Counted from the stretch's first letter, positions 9,801 through 17,782 are shown. The stretch: 35,425 nucleotides of DNA from CAYGZC01 sp964354225 (GCA_964354225.1 CAYGZC010000081.1:1-35425); one strand, 5' to 3'. Numbers and translations are program-made. The notes: generated by a model from the letters alone, not told the origin.

Positions 9801-10262
9801 ACCATCTTTGTTCAATGCAAAAAGTTTGTTAATATCCCATCCTTTATCAGTTGGTCGAGGAATTTCATTTATATCGCTTGGATTGGTTTTTTCCAAAGCC
9901 CCCGGTTGAAATTCAGAATCAAAATCAATCACACTAACCTTTGGCGTACCATCAACGAGTGCACCTATTTGGAAACCGGCGGCGTAAATGATATACGTTC
10001 CCGTACCACGTGGAAATTCACCCCCTGCTCCTCCGGAGTTTGGAAATTTGCCTGATATGTCTTGGGCATATGGTCCATAATTAGTCATCTCAAATGCCCA
10101 GTTGTTACCCGACAATGTAAATTGATTCGTTGCCGTCGTCTTTTGTAAACTCCCCTGCTTTACTGCGGGTCTATTTTTCGGTCTCTCCGCATAAGAAAGA
10201 GTATTACATGCAATTGCAATGAAAGCGACGCACAGAAATATTCTTACAAATCTTTTTTCCAT
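6870..10262 (-). CDS. Large secreted protein with fibronectin-III-like and C-terminal FlgD-like domains
   Basis: The 1130-residue protein starts with a signal peptide (about residues 1-25, ending LSYA) and has AGGAG upstream of its ATG. No enzyme motif was recognised. Around residues 455-620 is a fibronectin-III-like segment (PNLTATPLDGRVVLQWDNSS, FAGYKVYRSLSG, YYYAVTAYDAQ). The last ~110 residues contain KVVPNPYYG, TIRIFNVAGDLVRTI and SGVYFIHIDAPG, which correspond to the FlgD-Ig-like fold used as a C-terminal region in type IX-associated proteins, although the canonical NYPNPFNP form is altered. It sits between a TonB-dependent receptor (42-base gap) and a PorV-like gene (52-base gap). Inference: a surface protein handled by, or acting with, those two outer-membrane proteins. 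It may bind a ligand or polymer; substrate unknown. Confidence 0.75.
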   Translation of the reverse strand: MEKRFVRIFLCVAFIAIACNTLSYAERPKNRPAVKQGSLQKTTATNQFTLSGNNWAFEMTNYGPYAQDISGKFPNSGGAGGEFPRGTGTYIIYAAGFQIGALVDGTPKVSVIDFDSEFQPGALEKTNPSDINEIPRPTDKGWDINKLFALNKDGSDGTPVGSNGDAMDDFSKWPKQYGAPIDKVGNPLIIGDLMSWCVYNDMDPKLHRLPDDSQKDPLGLEVQQASIQVNITGYSDVFFMYYKIINKGTKNLSNVYTASWFDADVDKSSNDLVATDSLTNMAFAYNDDNTDPVSLGGSAFGADFFQGPVVNGEATDTAKYLELTPDGFVQRIVPGKKTLGLSSTIRYINVRGAEGDPDNDKELYNLMQGLEKNGNPKPSRFAYPADPLTNWSARDPRPDDKRMMLCTGPFNLAVGDTQVVVLACIGGKGTDNLDAIKNLRLTDEIAQGAYDSKFLVPQPPPSPNLTATPLDGRVVLQWDNSSELTIDKYPELANVSIPGYTGKDFAGYKVYRSLSGTVGSWTLLKQFDKNDGITEIAETTWVTINTLQQMVVKIVSIGDDKGLQYTYTDEDVVNGQSYYYAVTAYDAQASVSSGTAPRSLESAQSINAVRAVPRGATLGNINIATVDEEATHKGPSGGKVLVSVVDPTAVTGHTYKVFFENVLFEDSITVPPTSVNKLVWKLFDVDKGEFVKFNKADNLKTNINDSYYQDRQASETNPSSLNEFVTVDGLLIKVFGPSLDFKNFEVVRNAAGPLDPPEGGAANFQGFPCVEPTDNQQVGDAVWLIHTADNGSRAAYDPDFVDRTTRDGSLWSEIVPFDFEIRFTSRGSYAFDAYGSGTAVIQVPFELWNRGIGTPNDTTDDYQMIAYLLDDDASGTFNMGDTGAAKGSGTYDHTVSGKENDPYTDWIYWQRPTDITPGRAGYLAAETEMIGGTYDGAREIEVMARMVFVSWNGDTGAVLPSGQYNQQLPEEGTIFRITTTKPNLPADTFAFSTSAKPAFNASLAKSRLNKHYIKVVPNPYYGFSSYDQNQFNRRIKITGLPDVCTIRIFNVAGDLVRTIDHNNASNNDRAADENLEFTSIEIWDLTSNSGLFVSSGVYFIHIDAPGIGKTKEVIPFAIIQGNIQLTVPTN

Positions 10263-10304
10263 AAAAAAATCTCCTATGATAATAAGTTTTCAATTCATAT
10301 CTTC

Positions 10305-13300
10305 TTAGAAACCAACAATCACACCAAAACGAACCTCACGTGGTGAATCCCACTTCCGTTGAGAGGCACCATTCACATTTACATTGGCACCCGCAAGACG
10401 TTCATTATACCGTTTCATAAAATCATCGCCGGTTGAATAGACTTTATCGTCATTGTCGTAAAGAGTTACGTCGTTCGCTCCGAGTGATGTGCCAAGATAA
10501 CCATCGGAATTCGGATCACCAGTCGCTTGATAAACACCTAATGGATTTTTGGCATCTAACAAGTTCAAGATTCGGAAGTAGAAATCTGTACGGAACATTC
10601 CCCAATCAATCTCTTTATTAAGTTTTAAATCAATTCGGAAAGTCCATGGACCATACCGACTATTAACCCCATCAATCGGTGCATCCTTGGGAACCGCGAT
10701 GGAGATTGTCGACGCTGCAGAATTATATTTATTCGTCGGTGTGTACGGGAAACCACTACGTCCGAGGAAAAGAAGATTCAATCCGGAATTTTCCAAGAAT
10801 TTAGGACCTTCTCCCTTTGGTGTCCGTATATCGATATTTGCAGAAATTGTATGCCGTTGATCAAACGATAACGGTTGCGTGAACTTCGCTGTTTGAAATC
10901 CGAGCCAAGCAGCATTAAAATTCTCTCGGCTCGTTGATCCGGTTCCTTCTGCAAATGCTAAGCTATATGATAACCTGCCAGAGAAAAATCCAATTCGCCG
11001 AGCTTCAAATCCGATATCAATGCCTTTTATCGTACCATAATCTTGATTCGAAATCAAGTACAAAGCTGCACCACCGGGTGCTGTTGTTCCGGTATAACGC
11101 ACGTTAACGAGGTTCTTTATATCTTTGTAATATGCTGTGGCATTTAACCTCATATTATCACCTACTTCATGCGTAATACCGACTTCGTACCCGGTTGTCT
11201 CTTCCGGCTTTAGGTTCGGATTTTGTACATTGTATGTTGGCGAACCACTTACAGCTTTATACTCGATAAGTTTCGTTCCGTAGTACAAATCCGTGAGATT
11301 GGATTGTTGGAAAAATTTCCCATAATTGAAATGAAAAACTGTTTTATCAGTAACGGGAAAACCAACACCGAGCCGAGGACTAAATTGACTCTCGATCTTT
11401 GTATCTAAAAAATCGCTTTCATCAGCTTTGCGTGCCCTAGGATCTCCAGAGGGAACTTGATTCGCCCCAAGTGGATCTTTCTCATCCCTCAACGTTTTAG
11501 TATTCGCATTGAAAAAATCGAATCTCAAACCGGCATTGATGATCAATCCTTCTGATTCTATTTTATCCTGCGCATAGATTGCAATATCATATGGATGTCT
11601 TTGTTTATCTAACAATCCACCATTTCCGTTTTCATTCTTTTTGGCATCGAGCGTGTAACCATAAGCATTAATGATATTTGAATTAGTGTCTCGATTTGAC
11701 TCGAAGTTTTCATAAAAACTTAATGAATGGTATCTATATTCAAATCCAACTTTAATTTGGTTATGGTCATCAATTTGGCTCACAATATTTACTTTTGGAT
11801 TGATATAACTTGCATCGTAAGCCTGGTAAAATCGACTTCCATAACCCGGTGCAAAGTACAAACCATATGGATCGTATCGATCTCCTGCTACGAAATAGGG
11901 TTTATAAGTAATTGTGTCTGTACCTTCGATTCTATAAACACTATTAAGAAAATCAGACATTCCTGTTGTATCGGTACCATTGCCTTGCCAGTTTGACCAA
12001 CCAGCGGGATAGAGAAAACCACCGTTCTCTGGATCATAGAGATTCCGTGGATTATCATCACCTGATGTCTTATATAAACTAAAATTATCCTTATAGAGTC
12101 CGTCTCCACTGAAGTGTTTCGTCGTAAAATACGCTCCGCCAACTTCCATGTAGGTCGATTTATCGAATGTATATGTAAATGTACCAGAAATTGTGGTGTT
12201 TTTATCATTGTTCCAGGGAGAATGGTCAAGATTATATTTCCAAATATCGGAATAAATTTGCTGAGTGAAATTAGAATGGATAAAATTTAGGTTCAATTTT
12301 GCAATCGGCGAAAATCGATATGTCAGTTTACCTTGTAAAGTAAGCCCATCATTTCGGTCACTCGGCAGATACCCTTTATTCCAATCTTGCATTTTTCCAT
12401 TTTTAAAAATTTGACCAACCTCTCCCTGTGTTGCCCTTGATGTTGCAAGGTTCTTCAATTCACCCGAAAAGAATATGGTCATCGCATCATAAGTGGGGAT
12501 GAGGGGACCACTGAGGGAAAGGTTATAAACGTTATACCCGCGAGAATCCTTCTCTCCCATAAAGAAATCCGATTCCATTTCGAGATTTACATTATAACGG
12601 GGAACTGCTTCTTTTGTAATAACATTGATTACACCGGATAAAGCTCGACCGTACTCCGCACTAAATCCACCAGTCTGTGTCTGAACTTCCTCAATAGCAT
12701 TACTATTGACGCTTACAGTTGCTTCACCTGTCAGAAGATTATTTTGTTCATAACCATCAACGAAGATAACTGTCTCATTCGCTCGGCCACCTCTTGTAAA
12801 GAAGGTATTATTTTCTGTACCTCGTCCGCTAACTACACCAGTTTGAACGGTGACCACACCTTCAAATCCGCGTAATGGCAGATTTTTGATTTCTTCTGCC
12901 GTCGTTATCGATGTACTGTTTGTTTGATCTTTTTGAATTAAAGGACGAGTCGCTTCGATCACAACTTCACCAATCTGAACTGCTTCAGTTGGCATATCAA
13001 ATTTTGTTTCAGTCGTATAACCTGCACTAACGCGAACATTTTTAACTGTTACCTGACGGTAACCGATATAACTGGCAGCTAATGAATAATTACCGACCGG
13101 TAGGTTGAGAATATAGAACTCACCCTGAATATTTGTGGCAGCTCCAAATCGAACCTGGTCGATAACTATAACGGTAGCACCAATTAGGGGTTCACCTGTT
13201 GCTTTATCAACTACCTTACCAACGATCTTTCCAGTGGTCGTCACTTGAGCGAAAGTCGCTGATGAGAATAATAAGATGGTGATCCCCAAAAGTACATATA

Positions 13301-13319
13301 GATAACTCTTGGTTTTCAT
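10305..13319 (-). CDS. TonB-dependent receptor with N-terminal carboxypeptidase-regulatory-like domain
   Basis: The 1004-residue protein has a signal peptide (ending SSATFAQ near residue 25). A carboxypeptidase-regulatory-like Ig domain follows at about 28-115 (GKIVGKVVDKATGEPLIGAT, YSLAASYIGYRQVTV). The TonB plug is at about 125-240 (ITTAEEIKNLPLRG, TRGGRANETVIFVDGYEQN, AEYGRALSGVINVITKEA). A long barrel ends in REVRFGVIVGF. Such receptors import or bind large ligands across the outer membrane using TonB energy. The barrel motifs NLKPEETTGYEVGITHEVG and FNYGKFFQQSNL are typical of the CarboxypepD_reg/TonB family in FCB bacteria. AAAGGAG precedes the start. It is the first large gene of a set with a secreted protein and a PorV-like protein, but there is no SusD homolog, so it is not a classical glycan-uptake pair. 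Ligand unknown. Confidence 0.93.
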   Translation of the reverse strand: MKTKSYLYVLLGITILLFSSATFAQVTTTGKIVGKVVDKATGEPLIGATVIVIDQVRFGAATNIQGEFYILNLPVGNYSLAASYIGYRQVTVKNVRVSAGYTTETKFDMPTEAVQIGEVVIEATRPLIQKDQTNSTSITTAEEIKNLPLRGFEGVVTVQTGVVSGRGTENNTFFTRGGRANETVIFVDGYEQNNLLTGEATVSVNSNAIEEVQTQTGGFSAEYGRALSGVINVITKEAVPRYNVNLEMESDFFMGEKDSRGYNVYNLSLSGPLIPTYDAMTIFFSGELKNLATSRATQGEVGQIFKNGKMQDWNKGYLPSDRNDGLTLQGKLTYRFSPIAKLNLNFIHSNFTQQIYSDIWKYNLDHSPWNNDKNTTISGTFTYTFDKSTYMEVGGAYFTTKHFSGDGLYKDNFSLYKTSGDDNPRNLYDPENGGFLYPAGWSNWQGNGTDTTGMSDFLNSVYRIEGTDTITYKPYFVAGDRYDPYGLYFAPGYGSRFYQAYDASYINPKVNIVSQIDDHNQIKVGFEYRYHSLSFYENFESNRDTNSNIINAYGYTLDAKKNENGNGGLLDKQRHPYDIAIYAQDKIESEGLIINAGLRFDFFNANTKTLRDEKDPLGANQVPSGDPRARKADESDFLDTKIESQFSPRLGVGFPVTDKTVFHFNYGKFFQQSNLTDLYYGTKLIEYKAVSGSPTYNVQNPNLKPEETTGYEVGITHEVGDNMRLNATAYYKDIKNLVNVRYTGTTAPGGAALYLISNQDYGTIKGIDIGFEARRIGFFSGRLSYSLAFAEGTGSTSRENFNAAWLGFQTAKFTQPLSFDQRHTISANIDIRTPKGEGPKFLENSGLNLLFLGRSGFPYTPTNKYNSAASTISIAVPKDAPIDGVNSRYGPWTFRIDLKLNKEIDWGMFRTDFYFRILNLLDAKNPLGVYQATGDPNSDGYLGTSLGANDVTLYDNDDKVYSTGDDFMKRYNERLAGANVNVNGASQRKWDSPREVRFGVIVGF

Positions 13320-13334
13320 AATATGGCTCCTTTA

Positions 13335-13427
13335 TTATTTAGAAATGAGATTAATTCCCGATGTTTGTAAAATATCAGTAATCACCCGATTACGATATTT
13401 GAAATGTTCAGGTTCAATAGTATTCAT
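13335..13427 (-). CDS. Possible 30-codon leader ORF ahead of the TonB receptor
   Basis: On the minus strand an ATG at 13427 opens a 30-residue frame, MNTIEPEHFKYRNRVITDIL and ten more residues, ending with TAA at 13335. GGGAG lies 8-9 bases before its ATG. Its stop codon runs straight into the AAAGGAG of the TonB receptor, leaving 15 bases between stop and receptor start, an arrangement that would allow translational coupling. The peptide is hydrophilic with no signal sequence. It could be a small protein, a regulatory leader or chance. A second, overlapping 42-codon frame (from 13552) lacks a good ribosome site and is not annotated. Confidence 0.4.
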   Translation of the reverse strand: MNTIEPEHFKYRNRVITDILQTSGINLISK

Positions 13428-13522
13428 AATAATGACTCCCTATATTTGGTGATATCCTGTCTTGCCCTATTGATTCGATAAAATAAACATAATTATTCCT
13501 TGCATCGAAATAATATTTCTGA

Positions 13523-13539
13523 AACATCACGATGATGTT
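13523..13539 (-). repeat. Inverted repeat in the TonB-receptor leader
   Basis: A perfect 7-bp stem with a 3-base loop (AACATCA, CGA, TGATGTT) lies in the ~280-base untranslated leader between the candidate promoter and the receptor gene. On the plus strand it is followed by a T-run, but no plus-strand gene ends here. It may be a regulatory hairpin or an operator-like site. Confidence 0.3.
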
Positions 13540-13605
13540 CATTTTTTATTTAATTTAGAAATGTGTATCAAAATTCGATAATAATAAGCTTATTTAATCG
13601 CTGGA

Positions 13606-13634
13606 AATATACTAAATCAAATGGATGTTGTCAA
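13606..13634 (-). promoter_or_regulatory. Candidate promoter of the TonB receptor / secreted protein / PorV-like operon
   Basis: On the minus strand TTGACA (13634-13629) is followed after exactly 17 bases by TATATT (13611-13606), close to sigma-70 consensus. It lies about 280 bases upstream of the receptor start and about 180 bases upstream of the 30-codon ORF, so the transcript would have a long leader. It overlaps the tail of the aminotransferase remnant. Confidence 0.55.
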
Positions 13635-14033
13635 GTTATTTCTACGATTTATCCGTTTTATTGAAAATTTGTTCGAAAGCCCTAATTTCCACACTCCTCT
13701 AGAAATTCCAACCGATAGCTCGAAGTACATCCTCAAACCCTGTAAATATAGTGAAATAACGCCAAAATCACCAAAATAACTAATGTGGGCTATACGAAAT
13801 ATTTTGTCCATATACATATTTTGACCACCCGCCAGTATGATATCGTAATTTGACCTCAGAAGGGCAGAAAATTCTTCCCATTCATTGATTTCAGTAGCCA
13901 TACTGTTGTTAATGTGGACTACGATGATATATGACTTGCTCTGTCATTTTTTTTCTTGCCGAGTTTGACACCAGTGTCTGCATGGGAGTAAATAAATGCT
14001 GTTCTGACAGTTTTGACTTTAATTTTATGATTA
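13617..14033 (-). pseudogene. Remnant of a class V aminotransferase (serine/alanine-glyoxylate type)
   Basis: The 3' part is an open frame (ATG at 13901, 94 codons) reading ALLRSNYDIILAGGQ, DKIFRIAHISYFGDF, then LQGLRMYFELSVG. This matches the end of alanine/serine-glyoxylate aminotransferases, whose last domain has a Y-x-V-x-x-AGGQ loop followed by KGKIFRIxHMGY. Just upstream, in the same frame after a TGA, is SHIIVVHINNSMATEINEW, resembling the strand with the PLP-binding Asp and the DEW that follows it. One frame over, at about 13947-14033, is VRTAFIYSHADTGVKLGKK, resembling the T-H-x-ET-STGV stretch. The N-terminal half, the catalytic-lysine region and roughly 120 residues before the C-terminal domain are absent. 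It therefore appears to be a frameshifted, internally deleted relic. A short expressed protein from 13901 cannot be excluded. Confidence 0.55.
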
Positions 14034-14047
14034 TCTAATGAAATCGA

Positions 14048-15730
14048 TCACTTATACTCGTAAACAATCTTGCCATTCACGATAGTCATCTCGACTCTAG
14101 CATCAAGAATTTCTTTGGGTGGAATTTTCATAATATCCTTAGATAAAATTGTGAGATCTGCCCACTTACCGACTTCGATTGTTCCTTTTTCGTTCTCTTC
14201 AAATGAACCAAACGCCGCCCATTGCGTGAATGAGCGAACGGCTTCTTCTCGTGTCATCCTCTGATCGGAATACCATCCATCGAGTGGATTGCCATTTTTA
14301 TCCTGCCGAGTTACTGCTGCATAAATTCCGAAGAGTGGATTAACCGACTCTACCGGAAAATCAGAGCCGCCAATTATATGAGCACATGTCTGCAACATCG
14401 ACCTCCAAGCATACGCACCTTTTACCCGCTCTGATCCCAGCCGCATCTCTGCCCAAGGCATATCGGAAGTGGCATGAGTTGGCTGCATGCTTGGGATAAT
14501 GCCCAAGGAATTAAATCTCGGGACGTCACTCGGTTGTAAAACCTGTACGTGTTCAATTCGCCAGCGCGGGGAAGATATTTCTTTACCAGATGATCGCAAT
14601 ATTTTCTCATACACATTCAGCATTATATGGTTTCCACGATCACCGATTGCGTGTGTACAGACTTGGAATCCACGGTCAAACGCCTGCTTACATATTGTGA
14701 TCAAACTATCTTCGCTTGCCATCGTCAAACCGCGATTCCCGGGATTGTCACTATACGCTTCGATGAGGGCGGCACCGCGAGATCCAAGTGCACCATCGAT
14801 GTAAAGCTTGAGCGAGCGAATAGTTAATTGTCCATTCCCATAACCGACTTCTTTCCCGTGTTGAAGATAATATTTCCATGTTTCGGCATCACCATCAATT
14901 GCACCGTAAACACGAATCGGACACTGTCCGGCATCAATTAATTTCTTATAGATTTTAATCGTCTGGAGATCTACACCCATATCGTGAACTTCTGTCAAAC
15001 CAAGCTTCGCACATTCGTTGAGCGCAAGAATCAATCTTTTATCGATCTCATCTTCCGTCAAGTTTGGAATAACTCGGTTTACAAGATCAATTGCATTATC
15101 TACCAAAACACCAGTCGGCTTACCTTTTCGGTCGCGATAAATCTTACCACCTTCCGGATCTTTTGAATCGTCTGTGATTTTAGCAATCTCTAAAGTTTTC
15201 GAATTAATCCAAACAGCATGACCATCTACTCTCCTTAAAAGAACAGGATTATTAGGTGCAGCTTTATCCAATATTTCACGTGTTGGAAATTTTTTTACTG
15301 CCCAATCATTCTGATCCCATCCGCGACCGATAATCCATTGCTCGGGCTGGATCTTCCCTACTTCTTCCTCAACTATTTTTGCAATTTGATCGGCTGATGT
15401 TGTGCCGACGAGATCGAGCGTCTGCAAGCGCCCACCTTCACCAAGGATGTGAGCATGTCCATCAATTAAACCGGGTAAAACTGTTTTGCCTTTTAGATCA
15501 ATAATATCTTTCGATTTATATGCTCTAATAATATCCTCCGAAGTTCCGACTGCAACAATTCGATTTTCGCGAGTTGCGATTGCTTGAGCTATGGTATTAT
15601 TTGAATCGAGTGTATAAATTATTCCATTGATCAATAGCATATTTGCTTCACGCGGCGTTGATCGAATCATATAATAAATCACTGCTATGATAATTAATGG
15701 AATCAGTATCCACCATTTGTTTTGTGTCAT
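14048..15730 (-). CDS. Membrane-anchored metal-dependent amidohydrolase (amidohydrolase_3 / YtcJ-like)
   Basis: The preferred start is the ATG at 15730 (MTQNKWWILIPLIIIAVIYY), with GGAG 7 bases upstream; the longer frame to 15856 lacks this and puts odd sequence before the membrane segment. The 560-residue protein has an N-terminal transmembrane anchor (about 6-23) and then a TIM-barrel amidohydrolase. The metal motif is PGLIDGHAHILGEG, with His92 and His94. Later motifs are CTHAIGDRGNH, WRIEHVQVLQPSD and GSDFPVESVNPL, and the end VEMTIVNGKIVYE is the small beta-sandwich typical of the family. Members hydrolyse C-N bonds; the natural substrate of YtcJ-like enzymes is generally unknown. The active domain would lie in the periplasm. 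It is divergent from mazG. Confidence 0.88.
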   Translation of the reverse strand: MTQNKWWILIPLIIIAVIYYMIRSTPREANMLLINGIIYTLDSNNTIAQAIATRENRIVAVGTSEDIIRAYKSKDIIDLKGKTVLPGLIDGHAHILGEGGRLQTLDLVGTTSADQIAKIVEEEVGKIQPEQWIIGRGWDQNDWAVKKFPTREILDKAAPNNPVLLRRVDGHAVWINSKTLEIAKITDDSKDPEGGKIYRDRKGKPTGVLVDNAIDLVNRVIPNLTEDEIDKRLILALNECAKLGLTEVHDMGVDLQTIKIYKKLIDAGQCPIRVYGAIDGDAETWKYYLQHGKEVGYGNGQLTIRSLKLYIDGALGSRGAALIEAYSDNPGNRGLTMASEDSLITICKQAFDRGFQVCTHAIGDRGNHIMLNVYEKILRSSGKEISSPRWRIEHVQVLQPSDVPRFNSLGIIPSMQPTHATSDMPWAEMRLGSERVKGAYAWRSMLQTCAHIIGGSDFPVESVNPLFGIYAAVTRQDKNGNPLDGWYSDQRMTREEAVRSFTQWAAFGSFEENEKGTIEVGKWADLTILSKDIMKIPPKEILDARVEMTIVNGKIVYEYK

Positions 15731-15778
15731 TGTAGTCTCCGGATATTTTTGAATTTCTGCACATTTTTTATTGGAAGC

Positions 15779-15807
15779 AATATAAAAATTATCGATGAGA
15801 CATTCAA
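15779..15807 (-). promoter_or_regulatory. Candidate promoter of the amidohydrolase gene
   Basis: On the minus strand TTGAAT (15807-15802), 17 bases, then TATATT (15784-15779), about 50 bases upstream of the preferred start. This supports the ATG at 15730, because the longer frame would begin upstream of this promoter. Confidence 0.45.
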
Positions 15808-15850
15808 CGATGAAGCGGATCTTGGCAACCCAAATGATTAATTTAGGGAA

Positions 15851-15879
15851 TTGCATCTCATATCATTTTTCGGTAAGTT
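15851..15879 (+). promoter_or_regulatory. Candidate promoter of mazG
   Basis: TTGCAT (15851-15856), 17 bases, TAAGTT (15874-15879), about 28 bases before the mazG start codon. Weak -10 match. Confidence 0.3.
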
Positions 15880-15907
15880 TTTTGCACACAACATAAGGTA
15901 AAGAGAT

Positions 15908-16666
15908 TTGTCGAACAGAGAATTCACAAAATTCGTTGAAATAACCAAGCGTCTTCGAAAAGAATGCCCATGGGATAAAGAACAAACTCATGCTTCTATT
16001 CGCCACAGTCTGATTGAAGAAACCTACGAGGTGGTTGAAGCAATTGACAACAATAACCTGGAAGAGTTGAAAAAGGAATTAGGAGACATATTGCTACATG
16101 TAGTCTTCCATGCAAATATAGCAGAAGAAAAAAAAGAGTTTACTTTGAAAGATGTAATTGAAGGCATAAGTGCAAAATTGGTTTACCGCCATCCGCATGT
16201 TTATGGAGAAACTAAAATTGATGGTGTTGATCACATTATAAAAAACTGGGAGAAATTGAAGTTGGCAGAGGGAAGAGAATCTGTTTTAGAGGGTGTTCCG
16301 AAAGAACTGCCGGCACTTCTGCGTGCCCACCGTCTTACTGATAAAGCTTCTCGTGTAGGTTTCGATTGGGAGAAGACAGAAGATGCCTGGAAAAAAGTTG
16401 ATGAGGAGATGAAAGAGCTACATAAAGCAATTGAATCGGGTAAACAGGAAGAAGTGGAATCTGAATTTGGAGATTTACTGTTTGCTTTGGTGAATTATTC
16501 TCGGTTTATAAACGTAAATCCGGAAAATGCCTTACGTCAATCGGTATATAAATTTATTAATCGCTTTCAATATATAGAAAAGCGACTTAAGGAGATGGGC
16601 AAAGATATCCATTCATCCTCATTGGAAGAAATGGACAATCTATGGAATGAAGCGAAGAAGAAATAA
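15908..16666 (+). CDS. mazG: Nucleoside triphosphate pyrophosphohydrolase MazG
   Basis: The start is a TTG codon at 15908; the next ATG would remove the conserved LRKECPWDKEQTHASIRHSL, so TTG is preferred. An AAGG element lies upstream. The 252-residue protein has the two tandem MazG domains of the E. coli type. The first carries the metal-binding EExxE...ExxD pattern (EETYEVVEAI at 37-46, KKELGD at 55-60) and the family peptide YRHPHVYGE. The second carries DEEMKEL and EVESEFGDLLFALVNYSR. The enzyme hydrolyses (d)NTPs to NMP and pyrophosphate, which cleans the nucleotide pool and in E. coli can lower ppGpp. It is cytosolic. It converges with phoH, with only 17 bases between the two stop codons and no clear terminator. 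Confidence 0.95.
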   Translation: MSNREFTKFVEITKRLRKECPWDKEQTHASIRHSLIEETYEVVEAIDNNNLEELKKELGDILLHVVFHANIAEEKKEFTLKDVIEGISAKLVYRHPHVYGETKIDGVDHIIKNWEKLKLAEGRESVLEGVPKELPALLRAHRLTDKASRVGFDWEKTEDAWKKVDEEMKELHKAIESGKQEEVESEFGDLLFALVNYSRFINVNPENALRQSVYKFINRFQYIEKRLKEMGKDIHSSSLEEMDNLWNEAKKK

Positions 16667-16683
16667 GAATATACTGTTTGATA

Positions 16684-17700
16684 TTATATCTCCTCATTTT
16701 CGGTTTTACTATTAGCTTCTACTTTCCCATTTGTATGGTACTTATCATATGCATCGATAATATCTTTCACAAGCTTGTGGCGTACAACGTCGTTCCTATC
16801 GAAGTAGCAGAACTGCACACCATCGATGTGCTGAAGAATTTCCTGGATTTGTACCAAGCCAGAAATAGTCTTTACGGGTAAGTCGATTTGTGTAATGTCA
16901 CCTGTGATGATGGCTTTGGCATTGGCACCAAGCCGCGTGAGAAACATTTTCATTTGCATGCTCGAAGCGTTTTGTGCCTCATCGAGAATGACATACGCGT
17001 TGTTCAACGTCCGTCCACGCATGTACGCAAGCGGCACAACTTCAATTACTCGTCTCTCTACATATGTCTTTAATTTATCGGGGGGAATCATATCATCGAG
17101 CGCATCATATAAGGGCCGGAGATATGGATCGACTTTTTCTTTAAGATCGCCCGGCAAAAATCCTAAGCTCTCTCCTGCCTCTACTGCCGGTCGGGCAAGA
17201 ATAATTTTCACAACATCACGGTTTTTCAGCGCGGCTACCGCTGAAGCAACTGCGAGATACGTCTTCCCTGTTCCCGCAGGTCCTATAGCAAACACGATGT
17301 CATTCTTTTTGATCTGGCGGATGTATTCTTTTTGTCCAGAAGTTCTTGCGCGGATAATTCCGTTGCGAGTAAAGAGAACAACAGATTCAATTTCCTCCGA
17401 CCCCACCTGAGCGACGACACTTTTGGGAAGCGCCGGTTCACCATTAACTGTCACCAAGTCAATAACTGTTTCGATGTCATTCGCCGAAAGGTTACCGCTC
17501 TTGTTCAATATGTAAATAAGTTCTTTGAAAATCTTTTCAAGTTGATCAACCTGTTGTTGATCGCCGCGAAAAGTAATATTCTCTCCTCGTACTGTAATGG
17601 CAGCATCAAAATGTTCCTCCAATACATGCAGGTTGGCATCGTTCAAGCCGAGCAACCTTACCATGTCAACACCTTCAGCTTTTATTTTACGTTCAGCCAA
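16684..17700 (-). CDS. phoH: PhoH-family ATPase (PhoH/PhoL, YbeZ-like)
   Basis: The 338-residue cytosolic protein has an N-terminal KH-like region (about 1-110), as in PhoL/YbeZ proteins, and a P-loop domain. Walker A is GPAGTGKT at 140-147, and Walker B is VILDEAQNAS from 237. The conserved LARPAVEAGESLGFLPGDLKEKVDPYLRP stretch at about 168-196 and TGDITQIDLP near 266 are family signatures. PhoL proteins are ATP-binding factors linked to the endoribonuclease YbeY and RNA quality control; the biochemical role is not fully settled. The start codon appears to be TTG at 17700, with AAAGGAG about 12 bases upstream, a rather long spacing. No ybeY follows here. It has its own transcript because a terminator separates it from the LysM gene. 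Confidence 0.93.
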   Translation of the reverse strand: MAERKIKAEGVDMVRLLGLNDANLHVLEEHFDAAITVRGENITFRGDQQQVDQLEKIFKELIYILNKSGNLSANDIETVIDLVTVNGEPALPKSVVAQVGSEEIESVVLFTRNGIIRARTSGQKEYIRQIKKNDIVFAIGPAGTGKTYLAVASAVAALKNRDVVKIILARPAVEAGESLGFLPGDLKEKVDPYLRPLYDALDDMIPPDKLKTYVERRVIEVVPLAYMRGRTLNNAYVILDEAQNASSMQMKMFLTRLGANAKAIITGDITQIDLPVKTISGLVQIQEILQHIDGVQFCYFDRNDVVRHKLVKDIIDAYDKYHTNGKVEANSKTENEEI

Positions 17701-17747
17701 TGAAGTTGCTTGCTCCTTTCAATTGGTAATAGATTAATAAAAATAAA

Positions 17748-17782
17748 GAAGCCCTCCTATCACTTGTGTGATGAAGGGCTTC
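17748..17782 (-). terminator. Rho-independent terminator after the LysM-protein gene
   Basis: The outer stem GAAGCCCT (17748-17755) / AGGGCTTC (17775-17782) contains an inner stem ATCAC/GTGAT with a TTGT loop. On the minus strand a T-rich run TTTATTTTTATT follows. It separates the lipoprotein/LysM operon from phoH downstream. Confidence 0.85.

Noticed and set aside
13503..13560. Terminator on the plus strand (hairpin followed by T-run)
   Set aside because: No plus-strand gene ends here; more likely part of the minus-strand leader.
15731..15856. N-terminal extension of the amidohydrolase
   Set aside because: The ATG at 15730 has GGAG at the right distance and a membrane anchor directly after it; the extension covers the candidate promoter.
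16895..17410. 171-codon plus-strand frame antisense to phoH
   Set aside because: Antisense shadow of a strongly conserved ATPase gene.
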